From RI-43 sp033764725 (GTDB taxonomy: Bacteria; Pseudomonadota; Alphaproteobacteria; Caulobacterales; Aquidulcibacteraceae): a stretch of 35,184 nt of DNA. Below, one piece after another: positions 1-7,822 of this stretch (the first letter of the stretch is position 1; every line of letters starts with the position of its first letter). Position numbers and translations under genes: made by a program. Location: the NCBI GenBank assembly GCA_033764725.1, contig JANRIR010000049.1, forward strand, positions 1-35,184, given 5' to 3'. The notes under the pieces were generated by a model. It had not been told where the DNA came from. It ran no database searches and was given only the letters and a program-made list of their open reading frames with translations.

Positions 1-34
1 CGGGGGTTCAAACCCCGCGCGGCTTGTTGTTGTT

Positions 35-84
35 TTCCTCCCTCGCGCGCGGGGGTGGTGGCGCCGCTGGCGACGGAGGGGGCG
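35..84. repeat. Half-copy of palindromic intergenic repeat (family B)
   Basis: A short GC-rich palindrome followed by a GGCGACGGAGGGGGCG end matches the right half of the fuller elements at 5574-5690, 13631-13755 and 34996-35103. It lies just downstream of the sugar dehydrogenase stop, where it could act as a transcription terminator. The left half is not recognisable here. Confidence 0.5.
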
Positions 85-99
85 GCGGCGCTGCGCGCG

Positions 100-1407
100 T
101 CAGCGCGCGGGCGTGACCCGCCAGATGCGGTCGCCGACATCGTCGGCCACCAGCAGCGCGCCGGCGCGATCGACCGCCACGCCGACCGGGCGGCCCATCG
201 CCTCGCCGCGCGCATTGAGAAAGCCGGTCAGCACGTCTTCCGGCGGGCCCGACGGCGCGCCGCCCGCAAACGGCACGAAGATCACTTTGTAGCCGGACGG
301 CGAAGCGCGGTTCCAAGAGCCGTGCTGGCCCACGAACGCGCCGCCTTGATAGCGCGCAGGCAAGGCAGCGCCGACGTAAAACGCCAGACCCAGCGACGCG
401 GTATGCGCGCCGAGCGCATAATCGGGCGTGCGTGCGCGCGCGATGAGCGCTTCCGCAGCGGCGTCGGCCTCGACGCGCGGATCGCGGTTCTGGCCGAAAT
501 ACGAATACGGCCAGCCATAGAACGCGCCGTCGACGACTTCCGTCATGTAATCGGGCACGAGATCGTCGCCCAGCATGTCGCGCTCGTTCACCACCGTCCA
601 AAGTTTCGCCGTTCCCGGAACGAAATCCATGCCGACCGGATTGCGCAGGCCCGTCGCATAGACGCGCGCCTGATTGGTGGCGACATCGACCTCCCACACC
701 GCCGCGCGGCGCGCTTCCGCCGCCATGCCGTAATCGGCGATGTTCGAGGCGGAGCCGACCGCGATGTAGAGCTTTGTTTTGTTGGGGCTGAGGATCAGGT
801 TGCGCGTCCAATGGCCGTTGTCGGGCGCGTGATACGGCAGATCGAGCACGCGCTCGGCCGGCGCGGTGATCTCGGTCTGGCCGTCGCTATAGGGAAAGCG
901 CACGAGCGCATCGGTGTTTGCCACATAAAGCCACGCGCCGACCTGCGCTGCGCCATAGGGCTGGTTGAGATCGTGATCGATCAACGTCGTCTGCAGCTCG
1001 ACCGCGCCGTCGCCGTTCGCGTCGCGCAGCAGGGCGATGCGATTGGGGCTCACCGTGCCGGCGCCGGCGCTCTCCATGATGAAATTGCGCACCAGATCGG
1101 TGGGCGAGCGCACCGGCCCGCGCTGCGTGGAGGATTGCACGACCAGCACGTCGCCATTGGCGAGCGCGACGATCTGGCGGGGATGATCGAGCGGCTGGCC
1201 GAACGCGGCCACCGCGAGCCCCGGCGCAGGCTGAGGCGCAGCGCCCTCGGCCCAGCCTATGGGCTTGGCGATGCGGATCGTCGGCAGGGCTTGCGGCGCC
1301 GGCGCCGGGAGCGCCGGATCGGCGCCCATGCCCTGCTCCACCGGCGCCGGGGCCGGCCCGCCGCACGCGGCCAAGAGCGCACAAGCGGCGAGAATGAGGT
1401 GGCGCAT
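100..1407 (-). CDS. PQQ-dependent sugar dehydrogenase, sorbosone dehydrogenase type, lipoprotein
   Basis: A 435-residue protein of the soluble quinoprotein glucose/sorbosone dehydrogenase family, a six-bladed beta-propeller that oxidises aldoses or related sugars with PQQ outside the cytoplasm. Family-typical stretches are visible: RNPVGMDFVPG, a YGWPYSYFGQN segment, and a late GQHGSWNRA segment followed by GYKVIFVPF. The N-terminus is a lipoprotein signal with lipobox LAAC, Cys15 being the likely lipidation site, so it should be anchored to a membrane facing the periplasm. I chose the ATG at 1407 because an AAAGGA Shine-Dalgarno precedes it and the signal peptide begins there; an upstream in-frame ATG at 1464 would add a basic leader. 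It is divergent from the SDR operon. The exact substrate cannot be told. Confidence 0.87.
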   Translation of the reverse strand: MRHLILAACALLAACGGPAPAPVEQGMGADPALPAPAPQALPTIRIAKPIGWAEGAAPQPAPGLAVAAFGQPLDHPRQIVALANGDVLVVQSSTQRGPVRSPTDLVRNFIMESAGAGTVSPNRIALLRDANGDGAVELQTTLIDHDLNQPYGAAQVGAWLYVANTDALVRFPYSDGQTEITAPAERVLDLPYHAPDNGHWTRNLILSPNKTKLYIAVGSASNIADYGMAAEARRAAVWEVDVATNQARVYATGLRNPVGMDFVPGTAKLWTVVNERDMLGDDLVPDYMTEVVDGAFYGWPYSYFGQNRDPRVEADAAAEALIARARTPDYALGAHTASLGLAFYVGAALPARYQGGAFVGQHGSWNRASPSGYKVIFVPFAGGAPSGPPEDVLTGFLNARGEAMGRPVGVAVDRAGALLVADDVGDRIWRVTPAR

Positions 1408-1500
1408 GCGCAGGATCCTTTCGCGGGCCCACGCGCGCCGTTGCCGCGCGTGCGTGCGCGACATAGCCTAAAGCCCGCCGGCGCGCGACAGGATGCCCCC
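1408..1500. promoter_or_regulatory. Divergent promoter region, sugar dehydrogenase / SDR operon
   Basis: These 93 bases separate two genes that start in opposite directions, so both promoters must lie here or inside the coding sequences. Only the minus-strand AAAGGA Shine-Dalgarno is clear. I see no convincing -35/-10 pair or operator palindrome. Confidence 0.4.
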
Positions 1501-2241
1501 ATGACCGACAATCCCCTCGATTTCACCGGCAAGCGCGTGATCGTCGTCGGCGGCGCCAGCGGCATCGGCAACGGCATCGCCCACGCGTTCCGGCGCAGCG
1601 GCGCGCGCGTGATCGCCACCGGCACGCGCGCGCGCGCGTCCGACTATGACCCTGCGGAAGGCTCCGATCTCGCCGGCCTCGATTTCATCAGCCTCGACGC
1701 GGCGGATTTCGCCGCCGTCGAAGCGCTCGACATACCCGACCCGCTCGACGTTCTGGTGCTGTCGCAAGGCGCGGTGCTCTATCGCCGCCAGGAATTCGCG
1801 ATGGACGGGTTTCAGCGCATCGTCGACGTCAATCTCAATTCGGTGATGGCGTGCGCGCTGCGCTGCAAGGCGGCGCTGTCGGCCGCGAACGGCGCATTGA
1901 TCATCATCAGCTCCACCGCCGCGTTTCACGCCACGCGCGGCAATCCCGCCTACAACGCCTCGAAGACAGCGCTCATCGGCCTGACGCGCACGTTGGGCGA
2001 AGCCTGGGCGCGCGAGGGCGTGCGCGTGAACTGCATCGCGCCGGGCCTCGTCGACACCAAGCTCACCAAAGTCACCACCGAAAATCCCGAACGGCTCGCG
2101 GCCAGCCTGCAGCGCATTCCCGCCGGCCGCCTCGGCACGCCTGACGACATGGCCGGCGCGGCGCTGTTTCTCGCCTCGCCCTTGTCGGCGTATGTCTATG
2201 GCCAGACCATTCCCGTCGATGGCGGCTTGATCCTGTCCTGA
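1501..2241 (+). CDS. Short-chain dehydrogenase/reductase (SDR)
   Basis: A 246-residue classical SDR, a cytoplasmic NAD(P)-dependent oxidoreductase with a Rossmann fold. The nucleotide-binding glycine motif GGASGIG lies near residues 17-23, and the catalytic set is S138, Y151 and K155 (YNASK). The C-terminal GQTIPVDGG motif is typical of the family, and the length is the usual one. The start at 1501 puts the glycine motif at the expected distance; only a weak AGGAT precedes it. It is the first gene of a compact operon: the hydrolase starts 11 bases after its stop and the GST overlaps the hydrolase by 4 bases. The substrate is not evident. Confidence 0.88.
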   Translation: MTDNPLDFTGKRVIVVGGASGIGNGIAHAFRRSGARVIATGTRARASDYDPAEGSDLAGLDFISLDAADFAAVEALDIPDPLDVLVLSQGAVLYRRQEFAMDGFQRIVDVNLNSVMACALRCKAALSAANGALIIISSTAAFHATRGNPAYNASKTALIGLTRTLGEAWAREGVRVNCIAPGLVDTKLTKVTTENPERLAASLQRIPAGRLGTPDDMAGAALFLASPLSAYVYGQTIPVDGGLILS

Positions 2242-2252
2242 TCGGAGGCTGC

Positions 2253-3026
2253 GTGACCACCACACCCTTCGCCTTCCCCAATGCGCGCGGCGAAACGCTC
2301 GCCGGCCGTCTGGAGACGCCGGACGGGCCGGCGCGCGCGGTGGCGATCTTCGCGCATTGTTTCACTTGCAGCAAAGAATCCGCCGCCGCGGTGAAGGTTT
2401 CGCGGGGGCTCGCCGCGCGCGGCTGGGCGGTGTTGCGCTTCGATTTCGCCGGCCTCGGCGCCAGCGCAGGCGAATTCGCCGACACGAATTTCTCCTCCAA
2501 TGTCGAAGACATCGCCGCCGCCGCAGCGCAACTGCGCAGCCAGGGCATGGCGCCGGCGGCGCTGATCGGCCATTCGCTCGGCGGCGCAGCCGTGCTCGCC
2601 GCCGGCGCGCTTGTTCCCGACGTGCGCGCCATCGCCTGCATCGGCGCGCCAAGCGCGGTGGAGCATGTCACGCACAATTTCGCCGCAGCGCTCCCCGCCA
2701 TCGAGGGCGACGGCGAAGCGGAGGTCACGCTGGGCGGCAAGCGCTACACGATCCGCCGGCAATTGCTGGAGGATTTGCGCCTGCACGACATCGAGGCGCG
2801 CGTGGCCGATCTCAAGCGCGCGCTGCTCGTGCTGCACGCCCCGCGCGACGAGGTGGTGGGCATCGAGCACGCGACGCGTATTTTCGTCGCCGCGAAACAT
2901 CCCAAGAGCTTCGTTTCGCTGGATACGGCCGATCATTATCTCGCGCGCGCGGCGGATGCGGAATACGCCGCAGGCGTGATCGCGGCGTGGGCCGAGCGCT
3001 ATATCGCGCCGGGAGCGGCGGCGTGA
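2253..3026 (+). CDS. Alpha/beta hydrolase (OsmC-associated type, stand-alone)
   Basis: A 257-residue alpha/beta hydrolase fold protein, probably a cytoplasmic esterase or thioesterase. The nucleophile elbow is GHSLGG with S108, the acid is likely D199 (PRDEV) and the base H228 (DHYL). The segments FAHCFTCSK, LRFDFAGLGAS and NTNFSSNVED-like text resemble the hydrolase half of the fused hydrolase/OsmC proteins known in proteobacteria, but no OsmC domain follows here. The GTG start at 2253 has a good CGGAGG Shine-Dalgarno. The stop overlaps the next start as GTGA, which implies translational coupling to the GST. The natural substrate is unknown. Confidence 0.85.
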   Translation: MTTTPFAFPNARGETLAGRLETPDGPARAVAIFAHCFTCSKESAAAVKVSRGLAARGWAVLRFDFAGLGASAGEFADTNFSSNVEDIAAAAAQLRSQGMAPAALIGHSLGGAAVLAAGALVPDVRAIACIGAPSAVEHVTHNFAAALPAIEGDGEAEVTLGGKRYTIRRQLLEDLRLHDIEARVADLKRALLVLHAPRDEVVGIEHATRIFVAAKHPKSFVSLDTADHYLARAADAEYAAGVIAAWAERYIAPGAAA

Positions 3027-3637
3027 TCCGGCTCCATCATTGCGCCGGAGCGCGCTCCTTCCGCGCCTTGTGGGCGCTGGAGGAAGCGGGCTGCGCCTAT
3101 GAGCTCGCGCTGATGCCGTTTCCCCCGCGCGCGCTGGTGGCGGATTATCTCAAGCTCAATCCGCTCGGCACCGTGCCGGTCCTGTTCGACGGCGACGCGC
3201 GCATGACCGAAAGCGCGGCGATGGCGCATTATATCGCGGCGAAGTACGGCGCGGCCGATCTGATCGTCGCGCCGCAGGAGCAGGCTTTCGCCGATTATCT
3301 CAATTTCCTGCACATGGGCGAAGCGACGCTGACATTCCCGCAGACCATCGTGTTGCGCTACACGCGCCTCGAACCGCCGGAGCGGCGCGCCGCCCAAGCG
3401 GCGGAGGATTACCGCAAATGGTTCCTGTCGCGGCTGCGCGCGGCGATGACCATGACCGGCGAGACCTACGCCTGCGCCGATCGGTTCACGATGGCGGACG
3501 TGTCGATGGGCTATGCGCTGCTCTTGGGCGAGACGCTCGGTCTGCGCGACGCCTTCCCGGACAAGGCCGGCGCCTATCTCGACCGGCTGCGCGCGCGTCC
3601 CGCTTTTCAAAGCGCGCTGGCGAAAGAGCGGAACTAG
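3023..3637 (+). CDS. Glutathione S-transferase family protein
   Basis: A 204-residue cytoplasmic GST with the usual two-domain layout. The N-terminal thioredoxin-like domain (about 1-75) contains the cis-proline segment GTVPVLF and the ES pair of MTESAAMAHYIA that contacts the glutathione glutamyl group. The helical C-terminal domain contains the N-capping segment DRFTMADVSMGYAL. The start is a GTG overlapping the hydrolase stop by four bases; no in-frame ATG is nearer the correct N-terminus. As the last gene of the SDR-hydrolase-GST operon it suggests detoxification or processing of an electrophile or thioester, but that role is inference. A palindromic repeat follows its stop directly. Confidence 0.87.
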   Translation: MIRLHHCAGARSFRALWALEEAGCAYELALMPFPPRALVADYLKLNPLGTVPVLFDGDARMTESAAMAHYIAAKYGAADLIVAPQEQAFADYLNFLHMGEATLTFPQTIVLRYTRLEPPERRAAQAAEDYRKWFLSRLRAAMTMTGETYACADRFTMADVSMGYALLLGETLGLRDAFPDKAGAYLDRLRARPAFQSALAKERN

Positions 3638-3638
3638 C

Positions 3639-3776
3639 CCTTCTCCCCTTGTGGGAGAAGGTGGCGCGAAGCGCCGGATGAGGGGTGTCGGCGACAATAA
3701 TTGCAAGTTTACGCAAACACCCCTCATCCGTCTCGCCGCTTTGCGGCGATCCACCTTCTCCCGCAAGGGGAGAAGG
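3639..3776. repeat. Inverted pair of palindromic repeats (family A), likely bidirectional terminator
   Basis: Two copies of one roughly 50-base palindromic element lie in opposite orientation (3639-3690 and about 3715-3776) around a short, less GC-rich spacer. Each copy carries a hairpin of CCTTCTCCC against GGGAGAAGG and a second stem around GGCGCGAAGCGCC. It fills nearly all the space between the convergent GST and MFS genes, where it would form strong terminator hairpins for both strands. Confidence 0.8.
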
Positions 3777-3786
3777 AGAAGGCTGC

Positions 3787-5436
3787 TTACGCATCAATGT
3801 CGCGATGGCGCGTTTCGGGCAGGAACAGCGCGCCAAAGACAAGCGTAAACGCGGCGATCGCGACGGGATACCAGAGCCCCGAATACATGTTTCCCGTCGC
3901 CGCAACGATCGCAAACGCCGTTGTCGGCAGGAAGCCGCCGAACCAGCCGTTGCCGATATGATACGGCAGCGACATCGAGGTGTAGCGGATACGCGTGGGG
4001 AACACTTCCACCAACAAGGCCGCGATCGGCCCATACACCATCGTGACGTACAGCATCAGCACGCTCAACAGCGCCACCACCAACACGCGGTCGATGGCGG
4101 CGGGATCGGCGGCGGCGGGATAGCCGACCGCATCGAGCGCGCCGCGCGCTTCGGTCTGGAACGCCGCGATCGCGGCTTTGCGCTCCGCCGCGCTCATGCG
4201 CGCGACGTCCGGCGCAGCAATGACCGCCTCGCCGATCGCAATCTGCGCAACCGCGCCCGCGGGCGCAGTCTCTGTCGCGTACGACACGCCTGCGCGCGCG
4301 AGAAACGCCTTGGCCACGTCGCAGGATTGTTCGTCGAAGGCGTTGCGCCCGACGGGATCGAACTGGAACGCGCACGCCGCAGGATCGGCGCGCACGAGGA
4401 CAGGGCTTTGCGCCTGCGCCCGCGCGAGCGCAGGGTTGGCGGCGTATGTCAGCGCGTTGAACAACGGGAAATACGTCAAGGCCGCCAGCGCGCAGCCGGC
4501 GAGAATGATCGGCTTGCGGCCGATCTTGTCCGACAGCCACCCGAACAGGATGAAGAACGGCGCGCCGATCGCCAGCGCGATCGCCACCAAAGCGTTGGCG
4601 GTGAAGCCATCGACCTTCAGCATCCGCTCGAGGAAGAACAGCGCGTAGAACTGGCCGGTGTACCAGACCACCGCCTGCCCCGCGACCGCGCCGAACAAGG
4701 CGATCAACACCAGCTTCAAATTGCTCCAGCGCGCAAACGAGTCCGCCAGCGGCGCTTTCGATGTCGCGCCTTGCGCCTTCATGCGTTCGAAGGCGGGGCT
4801 TTCGGCGAGTTGAAAGCGGATCCACAGCGACACGCCCAGAAGCACGATCGAGGCGAGAAACGGAATGCGCCAGCCCCATGCGGCGAAATCCGCCGCGCTC
4901 ATCGAAGCGCGCGTCGCCATGATCACGATCAGCGAGAGGAACAGGCCGAGCGTGGCGGTGGTTTGGATCCACGACGTGTAAAGACCCCGCCGATGCGCCG
5001 GCGCATGCTCGGCCACATAGGTGGCCGCGCCGCCATATTCCCCGCCGAGCGCCAGGCCCTGCAACAGGCGCATCGCCACCAGGATGATCGGCGCCGCCAC
5101 GCCGATGTCGGCATAGCTCGGCAACAGGCCGACCACGAAGGTCGACACGCCCATGATCGCCATCGTGACCAGGAAGGTGTTCTTGCGCCCGACGAGATCG
5201 CCGATGCGGCCGAACACCAGCGCGCCGAGCGGGCGCACCGCAAAGCCCGCCGCAAACGCCGCGAGCGCAAAGATGAAGCCCGTGGTTTCGTTCACGCCGG
5301 AGAAAAATTGCGCGGAGATGACGGCCGCCAGCGAGCCGTAGAGATAGAAATCGTACCACTCGAACACCGTGCCCAGCGACGAGGCGGCGATCACCCGCGT
5401 CTCGCCGCCCGCCTGGACTTTCTCCGCGTCGCTCAT
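3787..5436 (-). CDS. MFS transporter, metabolite:H+ symporter (MHS) family
   Basis: A 549-residue inner-membrane proton symporter of the MHS branch of the major facilitator superfamily, which moves organic acids or betaine-like solutes. Visible family marks are FEWYDFYLYGS in helix 1, GRIGDLVGRK between helices 2 and 3, RLLQGLALGGEYGGA in helix 4 and LSDKIGRKP in the central loop. Typical MHS proteins are about 430-450 residues; the extra length is an insert of about 120 residues (331-450) between two late helices, with two cysteines, C355 and C372. The start at 5436 has a good GGAGGG Shine-Dalgarno. It converges with the GST and diverges from plsY. The substrate is not identifiable. Confidence 0.88.
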   Translation of the reverse strand: MSDAEKVQAGGETRVIAASSLGTVFEWYDFYLYGSLAAVISAQFFSGVNETTGFIFALAAFAAGFAVRPLGALVFGRIGDLVGRKNTFLVTMAIMGVSTFVVGLLPSYADIGVAAPIILVAMRLLQGLALGGEYGGAATYVAEHAPAHRRGLYTSWIQTTATLGLFLSLIVIMATRASMSAADFAAWGWRIPFLASIVLLGVSLWIRFQLAESPAFERMKAQGATSKAPLADSFARWSNLKLVLIALFGAVAGQAVVWYTGQFYALFFLERMLKVDGFTANALVAIALAIGAPFFILFGWLSDKIGRKPIILAGCALAALTYFPLFNALTYAANPALARAQAQSPVLVRADPAACAFQFDPVGRNAFDEQSCDVAKAFLARAGVSYATETAPAGAVAQIAIGEAVIAAPDVARMSAAERKAAIAAFQTEARGALDAVGYPAAADPAAIDRVLVVALLSVLMLYVTMVYGPIAALLVEVFPTRIRYTSMSLPYHIGNGWFGGFLPTTAFAIVAATGNMYSGLWYPVAIAAFTLVFGALFLPETRHRDIDA

Positions 5437-5762
5437 GATCCCTCCGCGCTCGCCGCACCATGCGCGCGCGGCCGCAGTAAGTGCAAATCCCCCGTCGCGC
5501 CGAAACCACGGCGCGGTGATCGGCGGCGCAAGCGCATGGGCATGCCTCGGTGAAGTCCCGACGCCGCCCCCTCAGACCGCTTCGCGGCCAGCTCCCCCGT
5601 AAACGGGGGAGCAAAGAGCAGCGCCTCTTTCTTCCCCCGCTTGCGGGGGAAGTGGCCGGCGAAGCCGGTCGAAGGGGGCGACCGCGCTGCTCCACCACCG
5701 CCAATCACACCGCCATCGCGCGCCCCATTGACCGGCTGCGCCCCGCTGTTAGACGAGCCGCA
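5437..5762. other. Intergenic region between MFS gene and plsY
   Basis: About 326 bases separate the divergent starts of the MFS gene and plsY. The middle holds a palindromic repeat (5574-5690). The rest should carry the two promoters, but I recognise no clear -35/-10 pair. Open frames running through it are GC-driven and contain translated repeat, not a plausible protein. Confidence 0.5.
5574..5690. repeat. Palindromic intergenic repeat (family B), complete but diverged
   Basis: Outer arms CGCCCCCTC and GAAGGGGGCG flank two inner hairpins (CTCCCCCGT with ACGGGGGAG, and TTCCCCCGC with GCGGGGGAA). The arrangement is the same as at 13631-13755, with more mismatches. Unlike the other copies it lies upstream of gene starts rather than after stops. 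Confidence 0.65.
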
Positions 5763-6353
5763 ATGCTCAGTCTCGCCCTCGCCGCGCTTGGCGGCTATCT
5801 GCTCGGCTCGATCCCGTTCGGCCTGCTGCTGACGCGCGCGGCGGGCCTCGGCGACATTCGCAATGTGGGCTCGGGAAACATCGGCGCCACAAACGTGCTG
5901 CGCACCGGGCGGCGCGACATCGCGTTCGCCACGCTCGTGCTCGACGCCGGCAAGGCCGCCGCCGCGCTGCTGATCGCGCGCGAGATCGCCGGGCCGGAAG
6001 CGGGATTTGTCGCCGGCGGCGCGGCGTTTCTGGGCCATTGCTTTCCGGTCTGGCTCGGCTTCAAGGGCGGCAAGGGCGTGGCGACCTTCTTCGGCGTGCT
6101 GTTCGCGGGGCTCTGGCCGGTGGCGCTCGTCGCGGCGGCGGCCTGGCTGGCGACGGCGGCGATCGCGCGCATTTCCTCGCTGGGCGCGCTGGTCGCGGCG
6201 GCGAGCGCGCCGATCGCGGCGGCCGCGTTCAATCTCGGCCCCTGGGCGATCGGCTTTTGCGCGCTGCTCGCGGTTTTGATTTTCTGGCGTCATCAGCCCA
6301 ACATTCAGCGCCTCTTGCGCGGCGAAGAACCCAGGATCGGCGCCAAGTCGTGA
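5763..6353 (+). CDS. plsY: Acyl-phosphate:glycerol-3-phosphate acyltransferase PlsY
   Basis: A 196-residue inner-membrane enzyme that transfers the acyl group of acyl-phosphate to sn-glycerol 3-phosphate, giving lysophosphatidic acid, the first step of phospholipid synthesis. The three family motifs are present: GSIPFG followed by VGSGNIGATNV near residues 35-47, GHCFPVWLGFKGGKGVAT near the middle, and RHQPNIQRLLRGEE at the C-terminus. Several hydrophobic segments fit the known multi-helix topology. The ATG at 5763 is chosen because the first membrane helix begins immediately after it; upstream in-frame sequence is repeat-derived. The Shine-Dalgarno is weak. dprA follows after 10 bases, so the two are probably co-transcribed, as in other alphaproteobacteria. 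Confidence 0.93.
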   Translation: MLSLALAALGGYLLGSIPFGLLLTRAAGLGDIRNVGSGNIGATNVLRTGRRDIAFATLVLDAGKAAAALLIAREIAGPEAGFVAGGAAFLGHCFPVWLGFKGGKGVATFFGVLFAGLWPVALVAAAAWLATAAIARISSLGALVAAASAPIAAAAFNLGPWAIGFCALLAVLIFWRHQPNIQRLLRGEEPRIGAKS

Positions 6354-6363
6354 GCGCGCATCC

Positions 6364-7464
6364 ATGAGCCGGGCGTTGGCGCATGCCGAGCGCGTGGCCT
6401 GGATCCGTCTGGCGCGCACGCCGCGCGTCGGTGCGCTGACCTTTCACCGCCTGATCGCGCGCTGCAAAACCGCAGCCGGCGCGCTCGATTTCCTGGGCGA
6501 AGGCCGTCACGACGCCGTGCCGCCGCCAATCGACGCCGTCGAACGCGAATTGGAGCAGCTCGACGCGTTGGGCGCGCGCGCGCTGTGCGCGATCGAGGAC
6601 GATTATCCCAGCGGGCTGAAGGCGCTCGCCGCGCCGCCGCCGGTGATCGCTGCGCGCGGCGATGCGCGCCTGTTCGGCAAGCCGCTTGTGGCGCTGGTGG
6701 GCGCACGCGAAGCGTCCGCCGCGGGGCTCATGCTGGCGGAAACGCTCGCGCGCGATCTGGGGCGGCTGGGCTATGTGGTCGTCTCCGGGCTGGCGCGCGG
6801 GATCGATGCGGCGGCGCATCGCGCCACGATCGAGACCGGCGCGATCGCCGTGCTCGCCGGCGGCCTGGACAAACCCTATCCGCCGCAAAATTTGGCGCTG
6901 CACGAAACCATCGCCGCACGCGGCTGCGTGGTGTCGGAGGCGCCGCTGGGCGCTGTGGCGCGGGCGCGCGATTTTCCGCGGCGCAACCACATCATATCGG
7001 GCCTGTCTCTCGGCGTGGTGGTGATCGAGGCGGCGCTGCGTTCGGGATCGCTGATCACCGCGCGCGCGGCGGCCGATCAGGGCCGCGAGGTGTTCGCCGT
7101 GCCGGGCTCGCCGCTCGACCCGCGCGCGCAAGGCGGCAATGCGCTGTTGAAGCAGGGCGCGACCCTGGTCGAGACCGCCGAAGACGTCGCCGCCGTGCTG
7201 GGCGCGCCGCGCCGCATCGCGCCGGCGCCGCCGCTGGCGGCGCTGTGGGACGACGACGCCGCCCCGCCCCGCGGCCTCGCCGCGGAGATCGCCGTGTTGC
7301 TCTCGCCGACGCCTGTGCATCTCAACGATCTGGCGCGCGCGGCCAATGCCTCGCCGGGCGCGGTGGCTGCGGCGCTGACCGATCTCGAACTGTCGGGGCG
7401 CGCGGCCTCGCTGCCGGGCGGTTATGCGGCGTCGCCGGGCGCGGCGTTTCCGGCGTCGCGGTGA
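6364..7464 (+). CDS. dprA: DNA processing protein DprA
   Basis: A 366-residue cytoplasmic DprA/Smf protein that binds incoming single-stranded DNA and loads RecA during natural transformation. The Rossmann-type core (about 60-270) shows VALVGAREAS, VVSGLARGIDAAAHR, AVLAGGLDKPYPPQN, FPRRNHIISGLS and SGSLITARAAADQGREVFAVPG, all standard for the family. After a short proline/alanine linker, residues of about 290-355 look like the C-terminal winged-helix domain. The length is normal. It follows plsY by 10 bases. Its last 43 bases overlap, antisense, the end of the small gene at 7422-7688. Confidence 0.93.
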   Translation: MSRALAHAERVAWIRLARTPRVGALTFHRLIARCKTAAGALDFLGEGRHDAVPPPIDAVERELEQLDALGARALCAIEDDYPSGLKALAAPPPVIAARGDARLFGKPLVALVGAREASAAGLMLAETLARDLGRLGYVVVSGLARGIDAAAHRATIETGAIAVLAGGLDKPYPPQNLALHETIAARGCVVSEAPLGAVARARDFPRRNHIISGLSLGVVVIEAALRSGSLITARAAADQGREVFAVPGSPLDPRAQGGNALLKQGATLVETAEDVAAVLGAPRRIAPAPPLAALWDDDAAPPRGLAAEIAVLLSPTPVHLNDLARAANASPGAVAAALTDLELSGRAASLPGGYAASPGAAFPASR

Positions 7465-7688
7465 GCCGAGGGATCGCGGCGCAGGTCCGGCGCGCGCAGC
7501 GCCTCGCCGGCCGCCTCCCGCGCGCCGGCGAGACGGCGGGCGAGATCGGCGAACCCGGCGCTGGCCGCCATCGCCTCCATCTCGCGGCACAGGAGATAGA
7601 TGTAGGACGCCACATCGGCCGGCGACGGCGCATCGCCCCCATCTCCTGGCGCGGACGATGCATCGTGATCGTGGAAATTATCAATCAT
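7422..7688 (-). CDS. Small conserved-type hypothetical protein, antisense overlap with dprA end
   Basis: An 88-residue predicted cytoplasmic protein with an acidic, disordered start (residues 1-22) and a helical core containing VASYIYLLCREMEAMA and FADLARRLAGAREAA. Its composition and spacing resemble short alphaproteobacterial proteins of unknown function that have a tyrosine/leucine-rich first helix and an alanine-rich second helix. The frame is transcribed against dprA and topA, and its 3' end overlaps the dprA 3' end tail-to-tail. No clear Shine-Dalgarno precedes the ATG, which sits in an imperfect inverted repeat (7684-7708). I do not know its function; it could still be a chance open frame. 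Confidence 0.55.
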   Translation of the reverse strand: MIDNFHDHDASSAPGDGGDAPSPADVASYIYLLCREMEAMAASAGFADLARRLAGAREAAGEALRAPDLRRDPSAHRDAGNAAPGDAA

Positions 7689-7740
7689 GGGTTGAGCGTA
7701 ACCATGATTTCTCGCTCAGGAAAAGTCCCCCACCCGCTGG

Positions 7741-7746
7741 TTGACA
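7741..7746 (+). promoter_or_regulatory. Candidate -35 element upstream of topA
   Basis: A perfect TTGACA lies 77 bases before the topA start in the 134-base gap between the small antisense gene and topA. The sequence 17 bases further on is GC-rich and gives no good -10, so this is only a candidate. Confidence 0.3.
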
Positions 7747-7822
7747 CCGCCGGGCCGCTCCCCCACGTTCCGCCGCCGTCCGCCGCCCCATGGGGCGAAA
7801 ACGCCGGAGCGACCCCCGCGCC

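Noticed and set aside
1..26. T-arm-like sequence (GGGGGTTCAAACCCC) at the window edge suggesting a tRNA 3' end
   Set aside because: The stem does not close properly with a standard 7-base T-loop, there is no CCA, although both real tRNAs here encode it, and the rest would be outside the window.
3685..5553. Plus-strand open frame (622 codons) across the MFS gene
   Set aside because: It is antisense to a clear transporter and begins in a palindromic repeat.
7685..7706. Six-codon leader peptide (MVTLNP) ending in a stop that overlaps the small gene's ATG
   Set aside because: It is just the end of the long topA shadow frame; no ribosome-binding site and no attenuator-type codons.
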